The translations under genes were made by a program, and so were the position numbers. Shown here piece after piece: positions 16,518 to 25,142 of a DNA stretch of 64,000 nucleotides (its first letter is position 1; every line of letters begins with the position of its first letter). The notes under the pieces are model-generated. The model was not told the DNA's origin, did no database searches, and was given only the letters and a program-made list of their open reading frames with translations. The stretch comes from Alistipes putredinis DSM 17216. GTDB lineage: Bacteria > Bacteroidota > Bacteroidia > Bacteroidales > Rikenellaceae. The stretch spans positions 1 through 64,000 of the forward strand of contig NZ_DS499580.1 in the NCBI RefSeq assembly GCF_000154465.1, read 5' to 3'.

Positions 16518-17753
16518 CTATTCCGGCTTTCCGAAAACGGTATGCAGGACGATGTTCGTCGCCCCTTGGTGGGCCGTCGTGTAGTCTTTGGCGATGCGGC
16601 TGCATTGTTGAAGCAGATGCTCGTCGTCGCGCAAGGGGGTGAACCAGGTTTTCAATTCTTCGTATGAGTGGATGGGCGTTGCCGCTCCGAGCGTTACCAG
16701 GTCGCGGGCTTCCTTGAATTTTTCGTAGTTGGGGCCGAAAGCGATCGGCAGACCGAACGTGGCGGCTTCGAGCGTGTTGTGGATGCCTACGCCGAATCCG
16801 CCGCCGATATAACCCCATTCGGCATAGCCGTAGGCCGAGGAGAGAATACCTACCGTATCGAGAACGAGCAGTTGTTTGCCATCGAACGATGTTTCGGCGG
16901 TGCATTGCGTATAGCGGACAGCTCCTCCGAGGGTTTCAGCGAGCAGGCGGTTGATGCGGCTTTCGTCCATTTCGTGAGGTGCCACGATGAATTTGACCGA
17001 GGGGTTATCGTTTATCAGGCGGATCAGAAGGTCTTCGTCCGGTCCCCAGGTCGAGCCGGCGATCAACAGACGGGTGCCGCCTTTGAACCGTTCGATGAGG
17101 TCGATTTTTTTCGCCGCAGCCGCAATTTCGGCAACCCGGTCGAAGCGGGTGTCTCCGGCGACTACGACGTTGTCGAAGCCCAGTTCTGCCAGTAATTTTT
17201 TGGAATCGTTGTTCTGAACGAAGATCGTGTCGAAACTTTCGAGTGCCATGCGCCAATAGCCTCCGTAGGGGCGGAAGAAGATCGAGTTGCGGCGGAAGAT
17301 GGCCGATACGATGTAGCTGCGGATCGAGCGGCGGCGCAGCTCGGTGAGCAGGTTGATCCAGAATTCGTATTTGACGAAGATGGCGATTTCGGGGTGGGCG
17401 ATGTCCAGAAAACGGCGGGCTTTGCGCGGTGTGTCGATCGGCAGGTAGAAGATGTAGTCGGCCTGATCGTAATTTTTGCGGATTTCGTAGCCCGAAGGGG
17501 AGAAAAACGTGAGCAGGATTTTGTATTCGGGATGTTCCTTGCGGATTTTTTCGATCAGGGGACGGCCCTGTTCGAATTCGCCCAGGGAGGCGGCATGTAT
17601 CCAGATAATGCGAGCCGAGGGGTCGATGCTCTCTTTCATGCGGCGGAAGAGTCCTTTCCGGCCGTCGATCCAGAGTTTCGCCTTTCGGTGCCAGGGTGAG
17701 GCCAATGCAATGGCCCAAACGTAGAGTACCAGCCCCAAATTATAGATCCACAT
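16518..17753 (-). CDS. waaA: 3-deoxy-D-manno-octulosonic acid (Kdo) transferase
   Basis: 411 residues, the normal length for WaaA/KdtA. It attaches Kdo from CMP-Kdo to lipid A precursors at the inner membrane. An N-terminal membrane anchor (NLGLVLYVWAIALASPW) is followed by WIHAASLGEFEQGRPLIEKI with the catalytic Glu, then FFSPSGYEIRKNYDQADYIF, LPIDTPRKARRFLD and KYEFWINLL. The C-terminal GT-B half has AGSTWGPDEDLLIRL, IVAPHEMDE and GGGFGVGIHNTLEAATFGLP. The gene lies downstream of yraN and a GT90 gene in one minus-strand block, so LPS core assembly is the shared theme. No defect is visible. Confidence 0.95.
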   Translation of the reverse strand: MWIYNLGLVLYVWAIALASPWHRKAKLWIDGRKGLFRRMKESIDPSARIIWIHAASLGEFEQGRPLIEKIRKEHPEYKILLTFFSPSGYEIRKNYDQADYIFYLPIDTPRKARRFLDIAHPEIAIFVKYEFWINLLTELRRRSIRSYIVSAIFRRNSIFFRPYGGYWRMALESFDTIFVQNNDSKKLLAELGFDNVVVAGDTRFDRVAEIAAAAKKIDLIERFKGGTRLLIAGSTWGPDEDLLIRLINDNPSVKFIVAPHEMDESRINRLLAETLGGAVRYTQCTAETSFDGKQLLVLDTVGILSSAYGYAEWGYIGGGFGVGIHNTLEAATFGLPIAFGPNYEKFKEARDLVTLGAATPIHSYEELKTWFTPLRDDEHLLQQCSRIAKDYTTAHQGATNIVLHTVFGKPE

Positions 17754-17820
17754 CCGCTTTCGTTTTGTGCGTCTTTATATCGCGGATGCAAAGATAAGAT
17801 AAATTGTCAGAACTGCCAAA

Positions 17821-18186
17821 TTACCAGTGGAGTTCGATGGCGTCTTCGATATAGCGCACCTCCGGTGTGCCTGCGGGGGCGGTTTCGACTGCGATCAGGT
17901 CGAATTGCACCTCTCCTGCGAACGGATTTTCTGTCAGATAAGCATTTGCGGCCCGGACGAGTGCCCGGCGCTTGTGCGAGTCGAGTGCCTGTTCCGGCGG
18001 GGTGAGGCCGTCCCGCCGGCGTGTCTTGACCTCGATGAAGTGGAGGGTGCCTTTTCTGGCAGCGACGATGTCCAGCTCGTAATGTCCTTGCCGCCAGTTG
18101 CGGTGGAGCAGGGTGAATCCGTGGTCGAGGAGCCACCGGGCGGCGGTCTCTTCGCCCAGCCGCCCGGTATGCTGTGTCGTGGTCAT
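17821..18186 (-). CDS. yraN: YraN/UPF0102-family nuclease-like protein
   Basis: 121 residues from ATG 18186 (MTTTQHTGRLGEETAARWLL); an upstream extension in the frame is not conserved-looking and would overlap the GT90 gene. The family signature is GRLGEETAARWLLDHGFTLL, ELDIVAARKGTLHFIEVKTR (D and E-x-K of a restriction-endonuclease-like fold) and FDLIAVE. UPF0102 proteins resemble Holliday-junction-resolvase-fold nucleases but have no firm role. The ATG overlaps the stop of the upstream GT90 gene (ATGA), so expression may be coupled to it, which would make it sensitive to that gene's frame state. Confidence 0.9.
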   Translation of the reverse strand: MTTTQHTGRLGEETAARWLLDHGFTLLHRNWRQGHYELDIVAARKGTLHFIEVKTRRRDGLTPPEQALDSHKRRALVRAANAYLTENPFAGEVQFDLIAVETAPAGTPEVRYIEDAIELHW

Positions 18187-19201
18187 CGGTTCGTCGGAGA
18201 AAGCTGTCCTGTTTTTTCGAAATATTTTTTCATGACCAGCAGCGAAATGAACCGTTCCCGGCGACTGTCGTAGAATTGTCGTGCGAAGTCGTTCGCATGG
18301 TCGATGATCTGTTGGGCCTGTTCGGGGTGCGCGATGTAGTAATCGATCTTCTCCTCCAGGTCGGAGTAGTCGTCCCTCACTTCGATGTAGTGGTAGCCGG
18401 GGCGCAGGCGTCCTTCCATGAACCAGGATTCGTTGCGAGGCCGGGGCATCACGGCGATCGAATTGGTGGACATGACCCACCGGATGTTGCTGGCGATGTC
18501 GTTGCCTTCGAACGTCATGATGAACTTCGAATCGAGGTGGGCGTAGAGCGTGATTTGTTTTGCTGTACCTGTTTCCTGGGCGCTGTGTCCGCTGCGGGTA
18601 TCCGCCGTGTCGATGCGGGGATTGTCCCGGAATGTTTCGATGAAGCGCCGACGCTGCTCGCTACTCTTAACCGATCCCCGGAAAATCACCCGGTCGGCTT
18701 TCTCCGTAAACGGAATTTTGTCGTGCAGCCGGATATCTAAGCGGCAGCGGTCCAAGTTGAGCAATACGGAGTTATCTCCTTTGCCGGAAGCGGCTTCTCC
18801 CCCCCCCGGTCGATTTTTCGAGCCTTGATGATCGTCGGATGAAGCAGGTCGAAAACTCCGTCGCCGAAATAGGTCTGCCAACGCAGGGAATCGTCGAAAA
18901 AACGGGTGGTTTGGTAGGAGTCGAAAATATAGGCGCTGTGCCGGCCCCTGAACTTGTGTTCTTTCAGGGGTGTCGCTTCGGTCGGAGAGAGGCGCTCTGC
19001 GCCGGTCAAACGGTTGTAGTAATTGACGCGGTCGAGCACATAGTCCATGTCATAACGTTTCTCTCCGTCGCGCAGAATCTCTTCCAACCGGCTGCGGAGG
19101 AGCACCTTCGGTACGGCATAACGGGATAGCTGGGCGATGAAGTAGGGCAGCTTGATGTTCTTGCCGCCGTGCAGTCGGTTGAGAGCGGTCATTAATTCCA
19201 T
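18183..19201 (-). pseudogene. family 90 glycosyltransferase (CAP10-like) split by a G9 tract
   Basis: Two frames join into one protein of about 339 residues. The first frame starts MELMTALNRLHGGKNIKLPY and reaches HPTIIKARKIDRGGEKPLPA. The second contains ITLYAHLDSKFIMTFEGND, MSTNSIAVMPRPRNESWFME, RPGYHYIEVRDDYSDLEEKI and ends ...ARQFYDSRRERF. These are GT90 features; in gut Bacteroidetes the family decorates LPS. The switch is at nine C on the plus strand (18799-18807); one G less (or two more) on the coding strand makes a single frame. The gene is therefore off in this copy if the sequence is correct. A phase-variable tract or a sequencing error in a homopolymer are both possible. The stop overlaps yraN by ATGA. 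Confidence 0.8.
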
Positions 19202-19253
19202 ACTTGCGAATACGGTTTGTCAGGGATTGCGGAAAATACGGGGCATACCATAA

Positions 19254-19955
19254 TTATAATAGGAATGACAGGTCGTCCCCGGCTTTCACCTCGTAGGGGG
19301 CGATGCCCTTCTTGAAAATACGCATCGGACGGCTGCCGATCAGTTCCAGTTTTCCGTTTTCATAATGAAGCATGCAGCCTTCGCGCAGGCCGACGACGTA
19401 GCGGCGCGGATTGGCCGTGATGTACTCCAGAATACGCTGCTCGCGGGTCTCTCCGGCGTGACCTTCGGGGTTGGCGTCCAGGTAGTGGGGGTTGATCTGG
19501 AACTTCACGGCCCCGATAGCCTTGAACGATTCCGGTTCGACGATGGGCATGTCGTTGGTGGTGCAGATCGTCGGGCAGCAGACGTTGCTGCCGGCCGACC
19601 AGCCGATGTAGGGCGTGCCGGCCTTGATCTTGCCGAGGATGGCTTTCAACAGCCCCTGCTCCTGCATTTTCTTGGTCAGGGCGAAGGTGTTGCCGCCGCC
19701 TACGCAGATGGCCTGCGCCTCGCGGATCATACGCCGGGGATCTTTCGAACGGTGTACGGAACGTACCTTGATGCCGTATTCCGCAAAACGGGCCTGCACT
19801 TTCGCTTCGTATTCGGCGTAGGAAAAGGTGATGCCTGCATAAGGGACGAAAACCACTTCGCGGACACTTCCGAGGAACTCGTCGATGCGGGGCATCGGGT
19901 ATTTCAGATAGGGTTCTCCGGCGTTCGTGGAGTTGGAAATTAACAGTAGTTTCAT
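19254..19955 (-). CDS. pepE: dipeptidase E (aspartyl dipeptidase)
   Basis: 233 residues, normal for PepE, a serine peptidase of the class I glutamine amidotransferase-like fold that cleaves Asp-Xaa dipeptides in the cytoplasm. Visible motifs are EAQAICVGGGNTFALTKKM, the nucleophile elbow IGWSAGSNVCCPTICTTND and the His region INPHYLDANPEGHAGETR. No signal peptide is present. The gene is divergent from acpP, and the 165-bp spacer holds promoter signals for both. No defects. Confidence 0.9.
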   Translation of the reverse strand: MKLLLISNSTNAGEPYLKYPMPRIDEFLGSVREVVFVPYAGITFSYAEYEAKVQARFAEYGIKVRSVHRSKDPRRMIREAQAICVGGGNTFALTKKMQEQGLLKAILGKIKAGTPYIGWSAGSNVCCPTICTTNDMPIVEPESFKAIGAVKFQINPHYLDANPEGHAGETREQRILEYITANPRRYVVGLREGCMLHYENGKLELIGSRPMRIFKKGIAPYEVKAGDDLSFLL

Positions 19956-20046
19956 AAAGTATTGATTTATATTGTGTTATATTGAATACGCGACCGAAGA
20001 ACGGCAATTTCTTTGGTTGTAATGTCAAAAGTAATAAAAAAAGTGT

Positions 20047-20054
20047 TATTTTTG
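20047..20054 (+). promoter_or_regulatory. -7 box upstream of acpP
   Basis: TATTTTTG matches the Bacteroidetes -7 consensus TAnnTTTG, 67 nt upstream of the acpP ATG. No TTTG is at the ideal -33 spacing, so the promoter call is partial. Confidence 0.4.
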
Positions 20055-20120
20055 TGCGATTGTTTGATAGAAAGAATTTCAATTTTTAATAAATGATTGT
20101 TTAACTAAAAAATTAAAATT

Positions 20121-20357
20121 ATGTCAGAAGTACAGTCAAAAGTTGTCGAGATCATCGTTGACAAATTGGGTGTTAAAGAGTCTGAGGTTACTCCGGAAGC
20201 GAGCTTCACCAACCACCTGGGAGCCGATTCACTCGACACCGTTGAGCTGATCATGGAATTTGAGAAGGCTTTCGATATCCAGATCCCTGACGAGGATGCA
20301 GAGAAGATCGCTACCGTTGGCGACGCTATCTCCTATATCGAGGCACACAAGAAATAA
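20121..20357 (+). CDS. acpP: acyl carrier protein
   Basis: 78 residues, the usual ACP length. The phosphopantetheine site is DSLD in NHLGADSLDTVELIMEF, with Ser the attachment residue, and the acidic helix FDIQIPDEDAEKIATVGDAI follows. It carries acyl chains in type II fatty acid synthesis in the cytoplasm. It is followed by fabF in a likely operon, a common pairing. No anomaly. Confidence 0.98.
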   Translation: MSEVQSKVVEIIVDKLGVKESEVTPEASFTNHLGADSLDTVELIMEFEKAFDIQIPDEDAEKIATVGDAISYIEAHKK

Positions 20358-20399
20358 TTTACGATTTTTCCAACCGGCAAACCTTAAAGCCTTAAATTT

Positions 20400-21647
20400 A
20401 TGACAGAAAGACGAGTAGTCGTGACGGGTATCGGTACCATCAACCCGCTCGGCAATAATATTGCAGAGTTTTTTTCCAATCTCGAAAAAGGAGTTAGCGG
20501 CGCCGCGCCGATTACTCATTTTGATGCCGAGAAATTTAAGACGAAGTTCGCTTGTGAAGTAAAAAATTACGACTGGACGCAGCATTTCGACCGTAAGGAG
20601 GTGCGTAAATACGACCTCTTCACTCAGTATGCCCTCATCGCGGCCACGCAGGCTGTCGAGGATTCGGGACTCGATCTCGAGAAGGAGGACCTGGAGCAGA
20701 TCGGCGTGATCTGGAGTTCCGGTATCGGAGGACTTAAGACGTTCTTCGATGAGTGTTTGGGCTACGCCGCAGGAGATGGAACTCCTCGGTTTAGCCCATT
20801 CTTTATTCCGCGCATGATCGCCGACATCGCGGCGGGCTACATCTCCATCAAATATGGTTTCATGGGCCCCAACTACTGTACGGTTTCGGCGTGCGCTTCG
20901 TCGAATCACGGTCTGATCGATTCGTTCAACGCCATCCGTTTCGGTGTGGCCGACGTGATGGTCGCCGGCGGTTCGGAGGCTGCCGTCAATGAACCCAGCG
21001 TGGGCGGTTTCAACTCCATGCAGGCTCTCTCGACGCGCAACGACGATCCGGTGCACGCTTCGCGTCCGTTCGATAAGGATCGTGACGGTTTCGTCATCGG
21101 CGAAGGCGCCGGTGCGCTGATTCTCGAAGAGTACGAGCACGCCAAGGCACGCGGTGCGAAGATTTACTGCGAGATGGTCGGCGGCGGCCGTTCTGCGGAC
21201 GCATATCATTTTACCGCTCCCCATCCCGAAGGCAAAGGCGCCATGAAATCCATGCGCGACGCGATCAAGGATGCGGGTATCAAACCCGAAGATATCGACT
21301 ATGTGAACGTACACGGCACTTCGACACCTGCGGGCGATCTGCCCGAGCTCAAAGCTCTGCACGGCGTGTTGGGCGATCACATCTACGATGTCAATATTTC
21401 ATCGACCAAATCCATGACGGGGCACCTGTTGGGTGCTGCCGGTGCTGTCGAGGCGCTGGCCTGCATCTTTGCGATCAACAACGGTGTGATTCCCCCGACG
21501 ATCAACAACGAAAACCTCGATCCCGAAATCGACCCCCGACTCAATCTGACGCTCAACAAGGCGCAGAAGCGCGATGTGAAGTGTGCGATGAGCAATACGT
21601 TCGGTTTCGGCGGTCATAACTCGACGGTTATTTTCCGTAAGATTTAA
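20400..21647 (+). CDS. fabF: 3-oxoacyl-ACP synthase II
   Basis: 415 residues, normal for FabF, which condenses malonyl-ACP with acyl-ACP. Start MTERRVVVTGIGTINPLGNN. The Cys-His-His triad is visible: SACASSNHGL (Cys), VHGTSTPAGDLPE (His) and SMTGHLLGAAGAVE (His). The C-terminal GFGGHNSTVIF is also present. It starts 42 nt after acpP and is followed by rnc within 15 nt, so acpP-fabF-rnc-radC likely share one transcript. No anomaly. Confidence 0.98.
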   Translation: MTERRVVVTGIGTINPLGNNIAEFFSNLEKGVSGAAPITHFDAEKFKTKFACEVKNYDWTQHFDRKEVRKYDLFTQYALIAATQAVEDSGLDLEKEDLEQIGVIWSSGIGGLKTFFDECLGYAAGDGTPRFSPFFIPRMIADIAAGYISIKYGFMGPNYCTVSACASSNHGLIDSFNAIRFGVADVMVAGGSEAAVNEPSVGGFNSMQALSTRNDDPVHASRPFDKDRDGFVIGEGAGALILEEYEHAKARGAKIYCEMVGGGRSADAYHFTAPHPEGKGAMKSMRDAIKDAGIKPEDIDYVNVHGTSTPAGDLPELKALHGVLGDHIYDVNISSTKSMTGHLLGAAGAVEALACIFAINNGVIPPTINNENLDPEIDPRLNLTLNKAQKRDVKCAMSNTFGFGGHNSTVIFRKI

Positions 21648-21662
21648 CACCTCGTCCGTGCC

Positions 21663-22457
21663 GTGTGGAATTTCGTACGCCGTGCCGTAAGAAGAAATTA
21701 CGGGCAGGATAAGGAGTATTACAGAATTATCGATGAGCTGTTCGGATTCGTTCCGCACAACATCGAACTTTACAAGCTGGCTTTGATTCACAAGTCAGCT
21801 TCTTTAGTTTTAGCCGACGGACGGCAGATCAACAATGAACGGCTCGAGTTTTTGGGCGATGCCGTGATCGAAGCCGTGACATCGGACTATCTTTATATCG
21901 AATTTCCCGACCGGCAGGAGGGATTTCTTACGCAGTTGCGCTCGAAGATCGTTTCGCGCCAGTCGCTCAATACGATCGCCCGGACGATCGGGTTGGACCG
22001 GTACGTGATCGCCAACCCGACCGGAAGCACCAACCAGAAACATATCTACGGGGATGCTTTCGAAGCGATGATCGGGGCGATCTACCTCGATCAGGGATAT
22101 GAGTTCGCCAATCGATTGCTTATCAACAATATATATTACCGTTACCTGAATCTCGACAACCTGACGGACGAGGAGACGGATTTCAAAAGTCGGTTAATCG
22201 AATGGTGTCAGAAGACGCATCATACCATTGCTTTCGAAACGGTGCACGGCCGGAATTATTCGTCGAATCATCCGATATTCGACGCTACGGTCGTGATCGA
22301 CGGTATCCGTGTGGGACATGGGCAGGGCGAGTCGAAGAAGGAGGCCGAACAATGTGCGGCCCACTCCGTGTCGTGTGCTATGAGTGACGAAGCGTGCGGG
22401 GATATTCTGGATAAAATCGACCGGCTCTACCGGCCGAAAGGAACCGGGGTGTCATGA
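21663..22457 (+). CDS. rnc: ribonuclease III
   Basis: 264 residues starting at GTG 21663 (MWNFVRRAVRRNYGQDKEYY). The catalytic signature is NNERLEFLGDAVIEAVTSDY, with NERLEFLGDA carrying the metal-binding Glu and Asp residues, and GDAFEAMIGAIYLDQGYEFA follows. The C-terminal double-stranded RNA-binding domain has GHGQGESKKEAEQCAAHSV. It cleaves rRNA precursors and other duplex RNA. It begins 15 nt after fabF and overlaps radC by 4 nt. The GTG start is chosen because no nearby ATG keeps the conserved N-terminus; Bacteroidetes ribosome sites are weak, so this is not certain. Confidence 0.95.
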   Translation: MWNFVRRAVRRNYGQDKEYYRIIDELFGFVPHNIELYKLALIHKSASLVLADGRQINNERLEFLGDAVIEAVTSDYLYIEFPDRQEGFLTQLRSKIVSRQSLNTIARTIGLDRYVIANPTGSTNQKHIYGDAFEAMIGAIYLDQGYEFANRLLINNIYYRYLNLDNLTDEETDFKSRLIEWCQKTHHTIAFETVHGRNYSSNHPIFDATVVIDGIRVGHGQGESKKEAEQCAAHSVSCAMSDEACGDILDKIDRLYRPKGTGVS

Positions 22458-23098
22458 GCGAGGCATCTGTAAAACTGCTTTCCCGGGGCGTTGAAACGCT
22501 GACCGATCAGGAGTTGTTAGAACTGTTGCTGGATGACGGTGATTCGGAGCGGCTTGCCGGGGCGCTGCTGTCCAGTTTCGAAGGGCGGCTCGCTGCATTG
22601 GGATATGCCGACATCGCACGGTTGCGTATGGCTGCCGGGATCGGCCTCAAACGCGCTGCCCGGATTCAGGCGGCTGTCGAATTGGGCCGGAGGGTGCTTG
22701 CTGCCAGGGAGTTGGGCCCCGATCCGATCGGTTCGAGCAACGATGTGGTCCGAATATTCAGACCCCTGCTGACGGAGATGAAGCACGAGGAGTGCTGGTG
22801 CCTGTACCTCAATACGGGCAACCGGATCGTCGAGCGGCAGCGGGTAAGCCAGGGCGGGGTGCAGGCGACGGTGGTGGATCACCGGTTGGTCATCAAACGG
22901 GCCCTCGAACTGCTGGCCACGCAGATTATCCTGGTTCACAACCATCCTTCCGGTGCTGCCTTGCCCAGCGAGCAGGATAAGATTCTCACGAAGAAAATTG
23001 CCGAGGCGGCTGCGCTGTTCGATATTCGGCTGCTCGATCACCTGATTATCGCGCGGGGCGGTGAGTACAGCTTCCGACAGAGCGGTTTGCTGCAATAG
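22454..23098 (+). CDS. radC: RadC-like JAB-domain protein
   Basis: 214 residues. The N-terminal HhH region (GIGLKRAARIQAAVELGRRV) leads to a JAB/MPN domain with the metal motif ILVHNHPSGAALPSEQD (H-x-H-P-S-G...D). RadC (UPF0758) was once named for DNA repair, but its true role is uncertain. The RNase III overlap (ATGA) suggests coupled translation. A strong terminator follows at 23146-23174. No defect. Confidence 0.9.
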   Translation: MSEASVKLLSRGVETLTDQELLELLLDDGDSERLAGALLSSFEGRLAALGYADIARLRMAAGIGLKRAARIQAAVELGRRVLAARELGPDPIGSSNDVVRIFRPLLTEMKHEECWCLYLNTGNRIVERQRVSQGGVQATVVDHRLVIKRALELLATQIILVHNHPSGAALPSEQDKILTKKIAEAAALFDIRLLDHLIIARGGEYSFRQSGLLQ

Positions 23099-23145
23099 TT
23101 CCGGCTGTGACGAAGCTGTCTGCCAAATCCCCGAAATTGAAAGTT

Positions 23146-23174
23146 GCCCCTGTCGGAGTTTATCCGGCAGGGGC
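23146..23174 (+). terminator. terminator of the acpP-fabF-rnc-radC operon
   Basis: GCCCCTG(T)CGG and CCG(G)CAGGGGC form a nearly perfect hairpin 47 nt after the radC stop. No T run follows, so efficiency is uncertain. Confidence 0.6.
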
Positions 23175-23551
23175 GAAAACATTAAAATCGGACGTGTTAG
23201 ACAGCTTTTTGTTCTGCCGCTGCGGTCCATCGTTGCGCAGGTTGTGGGCAGGAAGAGACGGGACCATCGTAACGGGGCGTGCGACTCTTTAATCGTTGCG
23301 GGAAGAGTTGGCTGTGGATTATCGTCTTCCGGGTTCACTTTGTTTTGTCGTAGAAAGGTTTTTCTTCCGAAGGGAGAACGTAAGTTTAGACTGCCGGGAA
23401 ATTTTTGCCGATCTGTGCCGTATTTCTTTTTTGAGGAAGAGCATAAGGTGAATCTTTTTTCGAATGATCGGAAACTCTGAAATAAGGACTGCAAGTCGAA
23501 CGAATGGACGATTATCCCGGAGATGGGAGCGAAATGACCGGACCGGGCATC

Positions 23552-23601
23552 GGTAACGAAAAGCGAGGAATGGCAAGAACCTTTCCTCGCTTTTCGTTGC
23601 C
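23552..23601 (-). terminator. long terminator hairpin after the BACON lipoprotein gene
   Basis: Arms AACGAAAAGCGAGGAA and TTCCTCGCTTTTCGTT pair perfectly across a 12-nt loop, extended by GG/CC. It lies 35 nt past the stop of the minus-strand gene and is symmetrical enough to work in both directions. Confidence 0.8.
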
Positions 23602-23635
23602 GGGTGCGCACAGGCTGGCCGCAAAGTACGAATTT

Positions 23636-24976
23636 CTAATTTTGGAGGTCGAAGCGGCGGAATTGAATCTCGAATCGACAGACGCTCTCCCGCTCGTCGC
23701 TTCGGGTCGTGCGGGTAATGATGAGCGGTGTCGCAATTTCAGCATCGTGTGCGACTGTCTGACGCGTGTATTCGAAGGTCTGGGTCGTAACCGCGTCGTC
23801 GGAACGGGTCGTGACCGTTCGGAAAAGATCGTTGTTGAGACTGCTGAAGAAACCCAGTCCGCGCAGGATATCCGGTTCGGCAACCAGCAGCAGGACCGGG
23901 TCGCTGTTGAGGAGGGGAGTGCCTTCCAATTCGTAGATGAAATCGCTCCAAGCCGTCGTTTCATCGTAGTCGTAACCGTACTCTTGCCGGAATGTTTCCG
24001 TATTTGGCTCGTTCTCGAGCGTTCGGATGACAGCACTGCAATTATCCCAAGCCTCCAGCGGACCCCAGGGATCTTTTTCCCATTCGTATTTTTCGCAGAT
24101 GGGTTCCAAAGTCAGGGAATTGTAACGCGATATGGAGGTGAGTTTGTCGGAGTTGAAGGTGCCGGTGCCGTATGTGCAATCGAAGCCGTACGTTTCTATT
24201 TCACTGCCGGAAAGTGTCGAGGTGAGTTCGTATCCTCCGCTTCGTACATCGCAGAAGTAGCCGTATAGGGTTCCGTCTGCAGTTTGCGTATAAGGTTGCT
24301 CGCCATCGATTTCCCGGGTGAAGGAGAATCGGATGCAATCGTCTCCCTCGTAGGTGAACTGCCATGTTTCGACGGGACGGAGCGTGCCGTTCTTGTCCGC
24401 TGCGGATATTTTGAAACCCGTGATACGGCACTCCTTGCTGAATTCCGCCGGAAGTTCATAAGTATATTCCATTTCAGCAATCAGACTTCCCGAAGCGTCG
24501 CGCCCGACGATCTTGTGCAGTTGCCAATACCGAACCTGTTCTCCGATGTTGGGTTCGTCCGGTTCATTGGTATCCTCTCCATCGGTTCCCGGCTGGGTGA
24601 TGGTGATGAGAATCGAGTTCGTGCCGCAGGTGATTTCGATAAAGGCCGTGCGGGATTCTTCGGCGGTGTTGGGATCCGTTTCGACGCGGATGTCGTAATC
24701 GCCTGCCGCATCTCCGTGATCGGGATTTATGCGTACCCACGTCGGGGCTTCGGCGCGGGATTCGTCCGTGATGGCGGAATTCCAGGCATCGTTCGTCGAA
24801 AAGAAAATTTCCGAATTCCCTGCGGTTTGTCCTGCGGGGATCTTCTGGGAGAGCTGTCGTGTATCGGGGACCTGAATGGAGCCGAAATCTCCATGCCATT
24901 CATCCGTTGTGTCGTCGCTGCAAGCCGTAATCGCGAGGGTTGCAAACGTGAGAAGAAGAAGTTTCAATCCTTTCAT
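23636..24976 (-). CDS. BACON-domain lipoprotein of unknown role
   Basis: 446 residues with a lipoprotein signal (LKLLLLTFATLAITACSDDT; Cys at about residue 19). Residues about 40-130 form a BACON domain (RINPDHGDAAGDYDIRVETD, RTAFIEITCGTNSILITITQ), a module in extracellular Bacteroidetes proteins often linked to glycan or mucin binding. A Glu/Asp-rich linker follows (DGEDTNEPDEPN). The C-terminal region has repeated beta strands (YWQLHKIVGRDASGSLIAEM, AEMEYTYELPAEFSK, TWQFTYEGDDCIRFSFTR) that look like a variable domain without a recognised fold. The protein is probably surface exposed. Convergent with radC. Confidence 0.85.
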   Translation of the reverse strand: MKGLKLLLLTFATLAITACSDDTTDEWHGDFGSIQVPDTRQLSQKIPAGQTAGNSEIFFSTNDAWNSAITDESRAEAPTWVRINPDHGDAAGDYDIRVETDPNTAEESRTAFIEITCGTNSILITITQPGTDGEDTNEPDEPNIGEQVRYWQLHKIVGRDASGSLIAEMEYTYELPAEFSKECRITGFKISAADKNGTLRPVETWQFTYEGDDCIRFSFTREIDGEQPYTQTADGTLYGYFCDVRSGGYELTSTLSGSEIETYGFDCTYGTGTFNSDKLTSISRYNSLTLEPICEKYEWEKDPWGPLEAWDNCSAVIRTLENEPNTETFRQEYGYDYDETTAWSDFIYELEGTPLLNSDPVLLLVAEPDILRGLGFFSSLNNDLFRTVTTRSDDAVTTQTFEYTRQTVAHDAEIATPLIITRTTRSDERESVCRFEIQFRRFDLQN

Positions 24977-25116
24977 TTGTGTATTTTTTGATGGTTATTC
25001 GTTCGGGTACGATGAATATGAAACAGATGTATTTGTCTTCCGCTCCGGATATTTCCGAATTTTGGCGTAAAGATAGAAAAAACGGTTCGGAGTACCTTAC
25101 ATTCCCATTTATTTTG

Positions 25117-25124
25117 TACTTTTG
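25117..25124 (+). promoter_or_regulatory. -7 box upstream of glyS
   Basis: TACTTTTG matches TAnnTTTG, 19 nt upstream of the glyS ATG, giving a short leader. No good -33 box is at the ideal distance. Confidence 0.4.
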
Positions 25125-25142
25125 TTTTTCAGAAAATAGTAA

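Larger units (their letters stand above)
23099..23635. other. intergenic region with two terminators
   Basis: Between the radC stop and the BACON-domain lipoprotein stop (convergent genes). It contains hairpins at 23146-23174 and 23552-23601, described separately. Apart from these I see no coding signal; open frames here have no start context or family pattern. Confidence 0.6.

Noticed and set aside
22517..23611. 364-codon minus-strand frame over radC
   Set aside because: It is antisense to radC and its terminator; no motif.
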